From an uncultured Fidelibacterota bacterium (GTDB lineage Bacteria > Fidelibacterota > Fidelibacteria > Fidelibacterales > Fidelibacteraceae): 15,851 bases of DNA. Positions 1 to 8,164 of this stretch are shown here, piece after piece. The stretch's first letter is position 1. Each line of letters opens with the position of its first letter. Made by a program: the position numbers and the translations under genes. The stretch lies in the NCBI GenBank assembly GCA_937862595.1, contig CALMFL010000218.1, positions 1-15,851 of the forward strand, read 5' to 3'. Under the pieces are notes generated by a model. The model saw nothing but the letters and a program-made list of their open reading frames with translations, was not told the origin of the DNA and did no database searches.

Positions 1-1194
<1,194 letters not shown>

Positions 1195-1208
1195 AGGCAA
1201 ACAGCATT

Positions 1209-1517
1209 ATGGCAGGACAAAAAATACGCATTGCGCTTAAGTCGTACGACCACAATCTTCTCGACAAATCGACCGAGAAAATTGTTCAGCGCGCCAAAGC
1301 GACCGGGGCGATCATTTCAGGCCCCATCCCGTTACCTACAAAACGTTCGGTGGTAACGGTCAACCGCTCACCGCATGTGGACAAGAAATCAAGGGAGCAG
1401 TTCCAGATCAAGGTCCATAAGCGCATTGTTGAAATATTGAATACCACGACGAAAACCATCGACGAACTGATGAAGTTGGATCTCCCTGCCGGCGTGGATA
1501 TTGAAATCAAGGTTTAG
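1209..1517 (+). CDS. rpsJ: 30S ribosomal protein S10 (NusE)
   Basis: S10 sits in the head of the 30S subunit and, as NusE, joins NusB in antitermination complexes. The 102 residues match the family's usual length. Family landmarks are LKSYDHNLLD (10-19), GPIPLPT (38-44), RSPHVDKKSREQF (53-65) and a C-terminus ending LPAGVDIEIKV. The VDKKSREQF form and the ending resemble Bacteroidota and Chlorobi-type S10 as I know them. The ATG lies 14 nt after tuf, with an AAGG at 1195-1198 as a modest Shine-Dalgarno site. It is followed by the longest spacer in the window (72 nt), so a regulatory break between rpsJ and rplC is possible. Confidence 0.98.
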   Translation: MAGQKIRIALKSYDHNLLDKSTEKIVQRAKATGAIISGPIPLPTKRSVVTVNRSPHVDKKSREQFQIKVHKRIVEILNTTTKTIDELMKLDLPAGVDIEIKV

Positions 1518-1589
1518 CAGAACCCCCAAACATCCCGGATCGTCCTGATGTAACACAAGGCGGTCCTATGAATAGAAAAAGGTAAAACT
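1518..1589 (+). promoter_or_regulatory. rpsJ-rplC spacer with weak hairpin and mini-ORF
   Basis: This 72-nt gap is the longest in the array. GGATCG (1537-1542) can pair with CGGTCC (1561-1566) through one G-U, leaving an 18-nt loop. There is an ATG-TAA start-stop at 1548-1553. A five-codon mini-ORF (1568-1585, MNRKR) ends 4 nt before the rplC GTG, and AAAGG at 1578-1582 is the likely rplC Shine-Dalgarno site. I see no convincing sigma-70 promoter and no U-tract, so terminator function is unlikely. A regulatory role is inference from spacing only. Confidence 0.3.
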
Positions 1590-2219
1590 GTGAACGGAAT
1601 CATAGGAAAAAAAATTGGCATGACCCGCATTTTCGATGAACGCGGCCGGAATATCCCGGTAACCGTCATTGAAGCCGGGCCTTGCTATGTAACACAGATC
1701 AAAACGGACGAAACTGACGGTTACACGGCAGTTCAGGTCGGCTTTGACGAAGTCCGCGAAAAGGTGATCACAAAACCTGAACTCGGGCATCTGAAAGGCG
1801 CCGGCAAGGTACTCCGAACATTAAAAGAGTTTCGTCTTGACGAAGTTGGCAGCTTGAAGGTCGGTGATGAAGTCCATGTTGACATATTCAAAAAAGGCGA
1901 CATGATCTCCGTAACCGGGAAATCCAAGGGAAAAGGATTTCAGGGAACGGTAAAACGCCACAATTTCAGCGGCGGTCCGAAATCTCACGGTCAGAAAGAC
2001 CGCTTGCGGGCTCCCGGTTCGATCGGCGCAAGTTCCTCGCCCTCCCGCGTTTGGAAGGGGATGCGCATGTCCGGTCAGATGGGAAATGAAAATGTCACCG
2101 TACGGAACATCGAAGTGGTCGAGATCCGTCCCGATAAGAACATCCTGCTGGTCAGAGGCAGCGTACCCGGATCACGCAACGGGATCCTTCACATTGTTAA
2201 AGGGGAGGAGATGTCATGA
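1590..2219 (+). CDS. rplC: 50S ribosomal protein L3
   Basis: L3 is an early assembly protein that binds near the peptidyl transferase centre. The 209-residue length is normal. The N-terminus GIIGKKIGMTRIFDE is diagnostic, and the long central extension is clear: GKGFQGTVKRHNF (114-126), GPKSHGQKDR (129-138) and MSGQMG (160-165), where Gln163 is equivalent to the Gln methylated by PrmB in E. coli. The start is GTG at 1590, chosen because the family N-terminus begins there and AAAGG lies 7 nt upstream; the ATG at 1568 runs into a stop. Its TGA overlaps the rplD ATG (ATGA at 2216-2219), which suggests translational coupling to L4. Confidence 0.98.
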   Translation: MNGIIGKKIGMTRIFDERGRNIPVTVIEAGPCYVTQIKTDETDGYTAVQVGFDEVREKVITKPELGHLKGAGKVLRTLKEFRLDEVGSLKVGDEVHVDIFKKGDMISVTGKSKGKGFQGTVKRHNFSGGPKSHGQKDRLRAPGSIGASSSPSRVWKGMRMSGQMGNENVTVRNIEVVEIRPDKNILLVRGSVPGSRNGILHIVKGEEMS

Positions 2220-2842
2220 AGCTGGATGTTTTTAACACCAACGGTGAAAAATTAGATAAGAAAGCGGAACTGGCGCAGGAAGTATTTGGTATCGAACCCA
2301 ATGAACATACCATGTACCTTGCTGTCAAGGCCGAACTTGCGAACATGCGTCAGGGAACGCATAAGACCAAGACACGCGGCGAAGTTTCCGGCGGCGGCGC
2401 AAAGCCCTGGAAGCAGAAAGGCCGCGGAACGGCCCGCTCGGGTTCCCGCCGTTCACCCGTATGGGTCGGCGGCGGACGTGCGTTCGGTCCCGAACCGCAT
2501 CTTTACACGACAAAGCTGCCGAAAAAGGTCAAACGCCTTGCACGCCGCAGCGCCTTGTCGCAGAAGATGAAGGATAACGCCGTTCTTATCATTGACGACC
2601 TGAATCTGAATGAACCCAAAACCAGAAGTCTTACTGCTGTTTTGGCGAACCTGGGTTTGACAGGGAAGAAATTGACTATCCTGGTGAACGAGGTCCTTGA
2701 GAACGTCTATTTGGCAGCCCGGAATATTCCCAATGTATATATCGTGTCTGCCGAACGCGCCTCGACCTATGAGATCATGGATTGTGAAACACTTGTCATT
2801 GAGAAATCCGCGGTTGAGACCATCAACGAGGCTCTTAAATAA
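2216..2842 (+). CDS. rplD: 50S ribosomal protein L4
   Basis: L4 lines part of the exit tunnel and in enteric bacteria also represses its own S10 operon. The 208 residues are full length. The extended tunnel loop is intact, with KPWKQKGRGTARSGS (63-77) and the SPVW segment just after it. A globular C-terminal part follows from about residue 110. The start overlaps the rplC stop by 4 nt, and a GGGGAGGAG tract (2202-2210) gives a strong Shine-Dalgarno site inside the end of rplC. Whether L4 autoregulates here cannot be judged, because the region upstream of tuf is outside the window. Confidence 0.98.
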   Translation: MKLDVFNTNGEKLDKKAELAQEVFGIEPNEHTMYLAVKAELANMRQGTHKTKTRGEVSGGGAKPWKQKGRGTARSGSRRSPVWVGGGRAFGPEPHLYTTKLPKKVKRLARRSALSQKMKDNAVLIIDDLNLNEPKTRSLTAVLANLGLTGKKLTILVNEVLENVYLAARNIPNVYIVSAERASTYEIMDCETLVIEKSAVETINEALK

Positions 2843-2857
2843 GGATATGGCAAGCAG

Positions 2858-3178
2858 ATGAAGAAGAAGAATATCATCATTCGGCCGATCTTGACAGAGA
2901 AGATCAGCGTCATGGGGGAAGAACAGGGCAAGTATGCTTTCGTTGTTTCTCCCGATGCGAATAAGATCGAGATCAAGAAGGCGATAGAAGATCGTTTCAA
3001 GGTCAGCGTAAAGGACGTTGCAACGATGAACAGAAAAGGTAAAGTGAAATCAATGACCGTTCGCAGCGGCGGGCGCGTTATCCGGACAGAAGGAGCACGG
3101 TCGGACTGGAAAAAGGCCATCGTAACCCTTGCCGAAGGAAACCGCATTGATTTCTTTGAAGGCGAAACTGCCGTTTAA
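2858..3178 (+). CDS. rplW: 50S ribosomal protein L23
   Basis: L23 lies at the tunnel exit, where trigger factor and the signal recognition particle dock. The 106 residues fit the bacterial family. Visible landmarks are IRPILTEK (8-15), YAFVV (26-30), NKIEIKKAIE (35-44) and DWKKAIVTLAEG (83-94). The long Arg/Lys-rich loop at about 58-80 reaches into the tunnel in this family. It starts 15 nt after rplD; the ribosome-binding site is an AAGGA beginning at the rplD stop, about 12 nt upstream, which is a somewhat long spacing. Confidence 0.97.
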   Translation: MKKKNIIIRPILTEKISVMGEEQGKYAFVVSPDANKIEIKKAIEDRFKVSVKDVATMNRKGKVKSMTVRSGGRVIRTEGARSDWKKAIVTLAEGNRIDFFEGETAV

Positions 3179-3180
3179 AG

Positions 3181-3192
3181 AATAGGAATAGG
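3181..3192 (+). repeat. Duplicated Shine-Dalgarno unit before rplB
   Basis: The hexamer AATAGG occurs twice in tandem (3181-3186 and 3187-3192), so two AGGAAT ribosome-binding sequences precede the rplB ATG at 3199. The second copy is at usable spacing of 6 nt. The repeat is short and could be chance or replication slippage. Confidence 0.4.
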
Positions 3193-3198
3193 AATACT

Positions 3199-4029
3199 AT
3201 GGCTTTAAAGAGCTACAAACCGCACACTCCGGGTCAACGTTTCAAAACCACGCTGGTCTTTGACGAACTGACCAAGAAAGAACCGGAAAAATCACTGCTG
3301 AAACCGAATCCGAAAAGCGGTGGCCGGAACAATAACGGGCGGATCACCTCACGCAGACGCGGAGGCGGTCATAAACGCAATTACCGCATGGTCGACTTCA
3401 AACGCGACAAGTTCGGCATACCGGCACGCGTTGCCGCGATCGAATACGATCCCAACCGTTCGGCCAACCTTGCTCTGCTCGTGTATGCGGACGGCGAGAA
3501 GCGCTATATCCTCAGTCCCGAGGGCGTTAATGTCGGCGATCAGCTGATATCCGGTCCGGAAGCCCCCGTAAAGCGCGGGAATGCGCTGCCCCTGATGAAC
3601 ATCCCGGCAGGCACCCAGGTTCACAATATCGAAATGAAACCCGGGAAAGGCGCACAGATCGCACGCGGTGCCGGATCCGGCGCACAGATCATGGCAAAAG
3701 AAGGCAAATATGTGACCATCAAGCTACCTTCGGGTGAAATTCGCCTGATCCTTGAAACGTGCCTTGCCACTGTCGGCGAAGTCGGGAACAAAGACCATTC
3801 CAATGTAACGCTGGGGAAAGCAGGCCGCAGCCGCTGGCTGGGCAAACGCCCGAAAGTTCGCGGCGTGGCAATGAACCCCGTTGACCACCCCATGGGCGGT
3901 GGTGAAGGAAAGACCTCCGGAGGAGGACATCCCGTCACCCCGTGGGGAAAGCCGACCAAAGGATATAAAACCCGCAAGAAAACTAATCCGAGTGACAAGT
4001 ACATTGTTTCACGCCGGAAGAAAAAGTAA
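3199..4029 (+). CDS. rplB: 50S ribosomal protein L2
   Basis: L2 binds 23S rRNA beside the peptidyl transferase centre and is needed for subunit joining. The 276-residue frame is full length. Landmarks include the basic stretch GGRNNNGRITSRRRGGGHKR (41-60), the OB-fold and SH3-like core at about 70-200, and NPVDHPMGGGEG (226-237), with His230 at the position of the conserved His229 of E. coli. The tail is Lys/Arg rich. Codon use here (Thr ACC 9, ACG 3, ACT 3; Ala GCA 8, GCC 5, GCG 3, GCT 2) is typical of the array and is the contrast I used for tuf. Confidence 0.99.
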   Translation: MALKSYKPHTPGQRFKTTLVFDELTKKEPEKSLLKPNPKSGGRNNNGRITSRRRGGGHKRNYRMVDFKRDKFGIPARVAAIEYDPNRSANLALLVYADGEKRYILSPEGVNVGDQLISGPEAPVKRGNALPLMNIPAGTQVHNIEMKPGKGAQIARGAGSGAQIMAKEGKYVTIKLPSGEIRLILETCLATVGEVGNKDHSNVTLGKAGRSRWLGKRPKVRGVAMNPVDHPMGGGEGKTSGGGHPVTPWGKPTKGYKTRKKTNPSDKYIVSRRKKK

Positions 4030-4041
4030 AGGTGAACACAT

Positions 4042-4299
4042 ATGCCTAGGTCATTAAAAAAAGGTCCTTATATCGACGGGTCGCTGCAGAAAAAAGTCGA
4101 TGAAATGATGTCAACCGGGAAAAAGAAGGTCATTAAGACCTGGTCCCGCCGGTCCACGATCACGCCGGATTTTGTCGGCTACACCTTTGCAGTGCATAAC
4201 GGTACGAAATTTATTCCCGTCTACGTTACAGAGAACATGGTGGGGCATAAGTTGGGAGAATTCTCTCCGACCCGTACATTCCGTGGACATAAGTCATAA
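4042..4299 (+). CDS. rpsS: 30S ribosomal protein S19
   Basis: S19 forms a head-of-subunit complex with S13 that contacts A-site tRNA and the 50S bridges. The 85 residues match the short bacterial form. Landmarks are SLKKGPYID (4-12), WSRRSTI (34-40), HNGTKFIPV (52-60) and VGHKLGEFSPTR (67-78), ending in FRGH. The ATG lies 12 nt after rplB, with an AAAGGTG Shine-Dalgarno site overlapping the rplB stop. rplV follows after 18 nt, the standard S10-operon order. Confidence 0.98.
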   Translation: MPRSLKKGPYIDGSLQKKVDEMMSTGKKKVIKTWSRRSTITPDFVGYTFAVHNGTKFIPVYVTENMVGHKLGEFSPTRTFRGHKS

Positions 4300-4317
4300 A
4301 TAAGAGATAGGTAAATA

Positions 4318-4695
4318 ATGAAAGCTCGCGCAGTAAACAAGTACATACGGCACAGTGCTAAAAAAATGAAGCCCATGCTCGACATGGTACGGGGAAAGCA
4401 AGTGAACAGCGCACTGAACATGCTGAGTCTCATGCCGAAGAAGTCAGCGAAGATCGTTGAACTCACGACCCGTTCCGCGGTTTCCAATCTCCGGAATACC
4501 GAAGAAGGCGCGAAAGTCAACCCGGATGAACTGATCATCACGGAAGCTTTGGTCAACCAGGGTCCGGTCATGAAACGTATCCGTCCCCGTTCCATGGGAC
4601 GCGCCTACATGATCCGGAAACGCACATGCCATTTAACGATCGTTGTCGGTACTCCGGCGGACGACGTTAAGAACGACACGAAAGATAAGGAGTAA
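4318..4695 (+). CDS. rplV: 50S ribosomal protein L22
   Basis: L22 contributes, with L4, to the exit-tunnel constriction. The 125 residues comprise the globular alpha/beta domain (about 1-78), a beta-hairpin reaching into the tunnel (about 80-103, containing MKRIRPRSMGRA at 85-96), and a short charged tail ending DTKDKE. The tail is slightly longer than in the shortest homologues. The ATG follows an AUAGGU-type site. The gene ends 3 nt before the TTG start of rpsC, and the AAGGAG site for rpsC lies in its last codons, so the pair is probably coupled. Confidence 0.98.
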   Translation: MKARAVNKYIRHSAKKMKPMLDMVRGKQVNSALNMLSLMPKKSAKIVELTTRSAVSNLRNTEEGAKVNPDELIITEALVNQGPVMKRIRPRSMGRAYMIRKRTCHLTIVVGTPADDVKNDTKDKE

Positions 4696-4698
4696 ACC

Positions 4699-5328
4699 TT
4701 GGGTCAGAAAACACATCCTTACGGTTTCCGTCTGGGTATTACCCGGGAATGGCTCTCAAACTGGTACGATGAGCGCAACTTCGCCGCAAAGCTCACTGAA
4801 GATCTCATGTTGCGCAAATATTTGAATAAACGCTTGTCAAACGCCGGGATCTCGAAAATTGAAATTGAACGGACATCCAAGGCAATTTCCATTACGCTGT
4901 ACACCTCCCGTCCGGGAGTCGTGATCGGCGCCAAGGGAAAGGAAGTGGATCAGTTGCGCGAAGAGATCAGAAAGCTGACCCAATTTGACGTAAACGTAAA
5001 TGTTGTAGAGATTAAGAAACCGGAATTGAACGCCCATCTGGTCGGCGAGAACATCGCACAGCAGCTGGTCAAGAAAATGCCGTTCCGGCGGATCCTCAAG
5101 CGCAGCATCCAGAACACCATGCGCCAGGGCGCGGAAGGGATCAGGATCCAGTTGTCCGGTCGTCTTGGCGGCGCTGAAATGGCGCGGAAAGAAACCATGC
5201 GCGAAGGGCGCGTTCCGCTGCACACGCTGCGTTCCGATATCGATTATGCCGAAGTCACGGCATTCACCACCTACGGGTGCATCGGTATCAAGGTATGGAT
5301 CTGCAATGGCGAAGTATCTACAATCTAA
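4699..5328 (+). CDS. rpsC: 30S ribosomal protein S3
   Basis: S3 surrounds the mRNA entry channel and, with S4 and S5, supports ribosomal helicase activity. The 209 residues show a KH domain (about 39-107, GxxG loop GAKG at 77-80) and the C-terminal domain with GRLGGAEMAR (154-163) and YGCIGIKVWI (192-201). Arg130, Arg131 and Lys134 match the mRNA-unwinding Arg131, Arg132 and Lys135 of E. coli. The start is TTG at 4699, supported by the family N-terminus GQKTHPYGFRLGI and by AAGGAG at 4687-4692. The frame ends soon after the folded domain and has no long basic tail. Confidence 0.98.
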   Translation: MGQKTHPYGFRLGITREWLSNWYDERNFAAKLTEDLMLRKYLNKRLSNAGISKIEIERTSKAISITLYTSRPGVVIGAKGKEVDQLREEIRKLTQFDVNVNVVEIKKPELNAHLVGENIAQQLVKKMPFRRILKRSIQNTMRQGAEGIRIQLSGRLGGAEMARKETMREGRVPLHTLRSDIDYAEVTAFTTYGCIGIKVWICNGEVSTI

Positions 5329-5346
5329 CAGAAATCGGAGTAAGCT

Positions 5347-5766
5347 ATGTTAGTGCCTAGAAAGGTAAAATATAGAAAACAACATCGCGGACGCAGACAA
5401 GGTTTGGCTTTTCGCGGTTCCAAGGTCAGTTTTGGAGACTATGGCCTGAAAGCGATGGAAGAATGCTGGATGACCAGCCGCCAGATCGAATCCGCCCGTG
5501 TCGCAATATCGCGTATCGTTCGTAAACACGGAAAAATGTGGATCCGTATCTTCCCCGACAAACCGGTGTCAAAGAAGCCCGCAGAAACCCGTCAGGGTAA
5601 AGGAAAGGGCGGTCCGGAATTCTGGGTGGCGGTGATCAAACCCGGCAGGATCCTCTTTGAAGTGGAAGGGGTAAGCGAAGACATGGCCAAAGAGGCATTC
5701 CGTCTGGCTGCACACAAGTTACCCATTAAAGCCAAAATGGTCGCCAGACGCGAACTGGGAGGATAA
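5347..5766 (+). CDS. rplP: 50S ribosomal protein L16
   Basis: L16 helps position aminoacyl-tRNA in the 50S A site. The 139 residues are full length, starting MLVPRKVKYRKQHRGR. Arg82 lies in TRQGKGKGG (81-89) and is equivalent to the arginine hydroxylated in E. coli L16; the next residue is Gln, where many homologues have Met. The remainder (EFWVAVIKPGRILFEVEGV) is standard. It follows rpsC after 18 nt with a CGGAG Shine-Dalgarno element, and rpmC begins 4 nt after its stop. Confidence 0.98.
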   Translation: MLVPRKVKYRKQHRGRRQGLAFRGSKVSFGDYGLKAMEECWMTSRQIESARVAISRIVRKHGKMWIRIFPDKPVSKKPAETRQGKGKGGPEFWVAVIKPGRILFEVEGVSEDMAKEAFRLAAHKLPIKAKMVARRELGG

Positions 5767-5770
5767 TAGA

Positions 5771-5974
5771 ATGTTATCGAAGGCCGAATTGAAAGAATTA
5801 ACACAAGATGAAGTGATTGTTAAATTGCGCGATGACGAGGAAGCTCTGATGAATCTGCGCTTCCAGCACGCGCTTCAGCAGCTCGAGAATCCCGGTCAGA
5901 TCCGTTTTGTAAAACGGGAGATCGCTCAGCTGAAAACAATTATTCATGAATATGAACTCGGATTGCGTAAATAA
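5771..5974 (+). CDS. rpmC: 50S ribosomal protein L29
   Basis: L29 is a small two-helix protein next to L23 at the tunnel exit. The 67 residues are normal for the family. Diagnostic segments are the N-terminal helix with ELKELTQDE and, after it, NLRFQHALQQLENPGQIRF followed by VKREIAQLKTI. The start lies 4 nt after the rplP stop, with a GGGAGGA Shine-Dalgarno tract in the end of rplP, so coupled translation with L16 is likely. Confidence 0.97.
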   Translation: MLSKAELKELTQDEVIVKLRDDEEALMNLRFQHALQQLENPGQIRFVKREIAQLKTIIHEYELGLRK

Positions 5975-5988
5975 CAGGAAGTTCAGTA

Positions 5989-6252
5989 ATGACGTATACA
6001 AATCGTAAAGAGAAAATCGGTGTTGTTGTTAGCAACAAGATGGACAAAACGGTCACGGTGCTTGTCAGGCAGCGTATCAAGCATCCGGTCTATGGTAAAT
6101 ATATCAACCTTAGCCGGAAATTCATGGCTCATGACGAAGAGAATACTTGCCGCATCGGCGATACCATTTCCATTGTTGAGACACGACCGATGAGTCGAAA
6201 CAAGCGCTGGCGCGTCAAAGAGATCATCGATCACGCGCCGGAAGCGAAATAA
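5989..6252 (+). CDS. rpsQ: 30S ribosomal protein S17
   Basis: S17 is an OB-fold protein that binds 16S rRNA helix 11 early in 30S assembly. The 87 residues match the family. Landmarks are GVVVSNKMDKTVTV (11-24), HPVYGKY (32-38), HDEEN (48-52) and RPMSRNKRW (66-74). The sequence ends shortly after the last strand. It closes the S10-type gene block; rplN follows after a 29-nt spacer. Confidence 0.98.
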   Translation: MTYTNRKEKIGVVVSNKMDKTVTVLVRQRIKHPVYGKYINLSRKFMAHDEENTCRIGDTISIVETRPMSRNKRWRVKEIIDHAPEAK

Positions 6253-6281
6253 AAGCATCAAAGTTGAAAGGCAGATAAGCG

Positions 6282-6650
6282 ATGATTCAAGTTGAAAGTA
6301 GATTAAGAGTTGCTGACAACACAGGTGCGAAAGTTGTACAATGCATTAAAGTATTGGGCGGTTCCGGTCGCCGTTATGCCAGCGTGGGCGACGTGATCGT
6401 CGTCACCGTCAAGCAGGCGATACCGGGAGGAACAGCGAAAAAGAGCGATGTTTCCAAAGCTGTCATCGTCCGTACCAAAAAAGAGGTAGGCAGGCCGGAC
6501 GGCTCCTACATTCGCTTTGATGAAAATGCAGTTGTATTGATCAACGCGCAGGGTGAACCGATCGGAACCCGTATTTTTGGACCCGTCGCACGGGAGCTCA
6601 GAGAAAAATACTACATGAAGATCGTATCAATGGCGCCTGAAGTTTTGTAA
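6282..6650 (+). CDS. rplN: 50S ribosomal protein L14
   Basis: L14 lies on the 50S interface and contacts 16S rRNA in intersubunit bridges. At 122 residues it has the invariant family length. Landmarks are ADNTGAK (11-17), the Lys-rich region around 64-70, and the strongly conserved C-terminal GEPIGTRIFGPVARELR (91-107) ending SMAPEVL. A GAAAGG tract at 6266-6271 is an available Shine-Dalgarno site at about 10 nt. It opens the spc-type block. Confidence 0.99.
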   Translation: MIQVESRLRVADNTGAKVVQCIKVLGGSGRRYASVGDVIVVTVKQAIPGGTAKKSDVSKAVIVRTKKEVGRPDGSYIRFDENAVVLINAQGEPIGTRIFGPVARELREKYYMKIVSMAPEVL

Positions 6651-6661
6651 GGAGAAACACT

Positions 6662-6976
6662 GTGCATATCAAGAAAAATGACATGGTAATGGTGATCGCG
6701 GGCAAGTACAAGGGAAAAGAAGGCAAGGTCCTGAAAGTTTTCCTGAAGACCAATCGCGTGATCATTGAAGGCGTGAATCTGGTAAAGCGTCACACCCGCC
6801 CCAGCCAGCAGAATCCTCAGGGCGGTATTATTGAAAAAGAAGCTGCCGTACACGCATCGAATGTTATGTTAGTAGTGAACGGAACGCCGACCCGTATTGG
6901 AACCCGCATTCTGAATGACGGTTCCAAAGTGCGCTACTCAAAGAAAACGGGCGAAACTGTGACTGAAGGGAAGTAA
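6662..6976 (+). CDS. rplX: 50S ribosomal protein L24
   Basis: L24 is a primary assembly initiator of the 50S subunit. The 104 residues contain a KOW motif near the N-terminus (GKYKGKEGKV at 14-23), then EGVNLVKRHTRP (36-47) and EAAVHASNVML (60-70). The cysteine pairs of zinc-binding L24 forms are absent: the corresponding stretch reads VVNGTPTRIG. The start is GTG at 6662, chosen because the family N-terminus (HIKKNDMVMVIAG) begins there and TAAGGAG overlaps the rplN stop 6 to 12 nt upstream. Confidence 0.98.
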   Translation: MHIKKNDMVMVIAGKYKGKEGKVLKVFLKTNRVIIEGVNLVKRHTRPSQQNPQGGIIEKEAAVHASNVMLVVNGTPTRIGTRILNDGSKVRYSKKTGETVTEGK

Positions 6977-6982
6977 AAAAAG

Positions 6983-7543
6983 ATGAACGATATCCCAACA
7001 TTACAAAAAATGTATAAAAAAGAGATCATTCCGCATCTTGTTAAAACCTTCGGGTACAAGAATGTGATGCAGGTCCCCAAATTGTCCAAGATCACGCTGA
7101 GCCTGGGACTTGGCAAGGCGCGTGACGACAAGGCCATGCTGGAACATGCGATGACTGATCTGACGACCATTGCCGGCCAGAAACCGGTGATAACTTACGC
7201 AAAGAAAGCCATCAGCAATTTCAAGATCCGCAAAGGCGATCCCGTCGGTATCATGGTCACGCTGCGCGAGGTCAATATGTATGAATTCCTGAACCGGTTC
7301 ATCAATATTGCCACACCGCGTATCCGTGACTTCAACGGATTTTCCGATAAGGGATTCGACGGACAGGGAAACTACTCCATCGGTGTCACCGAACAGATCA
7401 TTTTCCCCGAAATTGATTATGACAAGATAGATGTTATTCGCGGAATGAACATTGCGCTCACGACAACGGCAAAGACCGACCAGGAAGCTTATGAACTGCT
7501 TAAGAGTTTCGGTTTTCCCTTTGTCCGGCGGAATGAAAAATAA
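6983..7543 (+). CDS. rplE: 50S ribosomal protein L5
   Basis: L5 binds 5S rRNA and contacts P-site tRNA and the 30S head. The 186 residues are full length. Landmarks are GQKPVITYAKKAISNFKIRK (65-84), MVTLR (91-95), PRIRDFNGF (112-120) and EQIIFPEIDYDKID (137-150). The N-terminal RNA-binding strand reads KITLSLGLGKA, which is slightly divergent from the more usual NMGLGEA form. It begins 6 nt after rplX. Confidence 0.98.
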   Translation: MNDIPTLQKMYKKEIIPHLVKTFGYKNVMQVPKLSKITLSLGLGKARDDKAMLEHAMTDLTTIAGQKPVITYAKKAISNFKIRKGDPVGIMVTLREVNMYEFLNRFINIATPRIRDFNGFSDKGFDGQGNYSIGVTEQIIFPEIDYDKIDVIRGMNIALTTTAKTDQEAYELLKSFGFPFVRRNEK

Positions 7544-7557
7544 GGATCACATTCACT

Positions 7558-7743
7558 ATGGCAAAGAAATCATTGATAGCAAAAGCTAAGCGCGAACCCA
7601 AGTTCTCAACACGGGAGTATACACGATGCTCACGCTGCGGGCGTCCGAGATCCGTATACCGCAAATTCGGCCTCTGCCGCATTTGTTTTCGTGAACTGGC
7701 TTTAAAGGGTGAAATACCCGGTGTAACAAAGGCAAGTTGGTAA
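7558..7743 (+). CDS. rpsN: 30S ribosomal protein S14, zinc-binding type (S14Z)
   Basis: This is the short 61-residue zinc-ribbon form of S14, which sits in the 30S head. Four cysteines form two CxxC pairs: Cys24/Cys27 (CSRC) and Cys40/Cys43 (CRIC), with the typical GRPRSVYRKFGLCR between and around them. The C-terminus GEIPGVTKASW is diagnostic. The longer zinc-free paralogue is not in this window, although bacteria with zinc-dependent regulation may carry it elsewhere. It starts 14 nt after rplE. Confidence 0.98.
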   Translation: MAKKSLIAKAKREPKFSTREYTRCSRCGRPRSVYRKFGLCRICFRELALKGEIPGVTKASW

Positions 7744-7748
7744 AAAGA

Positions 7749-7768
7749 GGTAACAGATGGTAACAGAT
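7749..7768 (+). repeat. Perfect 10-bp tandem duplication spanning the rpsH start
   Basis: GGTAACAGAT occurs twice back to back (7749-7758 and 7759-7768). The rpsH ATG (7757-7759) exists only at the junction: AT from the first copy and G from the second. The second copy encodes the conserved start of S8 (codons 2-4 lie within it). A single-copy ancestor would have no ATG at this point. Confidence 0.85.
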
Positions 7769-8152
7769 CCCATTGCAGATTTTTTAACGCGCATCCGAAA
7801 TGCGTGTAAAGCAGGACATCCCTGGGTAGAGATCCCGGCCAGCAAATTGAAGGCCAGGATATCTCTTGTGCTCAAGGAAAAGGGTTACATTAAGGATTTT
7901 ATTCTGATCGAAGATGGAAAACAAGGCATGCTGCGTCTTTACCTGAAATATCAGGAAGACGGCCGCTCTGTCATTTATACCATCGAACGGATCAGTAAAC
8001 CCGGTCGCAGAATGTATGTAAAAAGTACGGATATTCCCCGCGTGAACAACGGTTTGGGTATCGGCATCCTGTCCACATCCCACGGTGTGATCACCGATAA
8101 AGATGCGCGCAAAATGCAGGTCGGCGGCGAATATCTGTGTAAGATTTGGTAG
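7757..8152 (+). CDS. rpsH: 30S ribosomal protein S8
   Basis: S8 binds the central domain of 16S rRNA and, in E. coli, represses the spc operon by binding an rRNA-like site near rplE. The 131 residues are normal. Landmarks are TDPIADFLTRIRNA (3-16), EIPASKLK (25-32), the SKPGRR turn (80-85) and STSHGVITDKDAR (106-118), ending GGEYLCKIW. The start codon is formed by a 10-bp tandem duplication; AAAGAGG just upstream is the Shine-Dalgarno site. I did not find an obvious S8 operator but could not fold the region. Confidence 0.98.
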   Translation: MVTDPIADFLTRIRNACKAGHPWVEIPASKLKARISLVLKEKGYIKDFILIEDGKQGMLRLYLKYQEDGRSVIYTIERISKPGRRMYVKSTDIPRVNNGLGIGILSTSHGVITDKDARKMQVGGEYLCKIW

Positions 8153-8164
8153 GAGAGGATAACT

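Noticed and set aside
1536..1566. Attenuator-type terminator between rpsJ and rplC
   Set aside because: The only stem is six pairs with a G-U and an 18-nt loop, and no run of T follows it.
6261..6298. AAGTTGAAAG direct repeat (6261-6270 and 6289-6298) around the rplN start
   Set aside because: A 10-bp repeat within 40 nt is expected roughly 0.6 times by chance in a window of this size, and one copy is simply coding sequence of L14.
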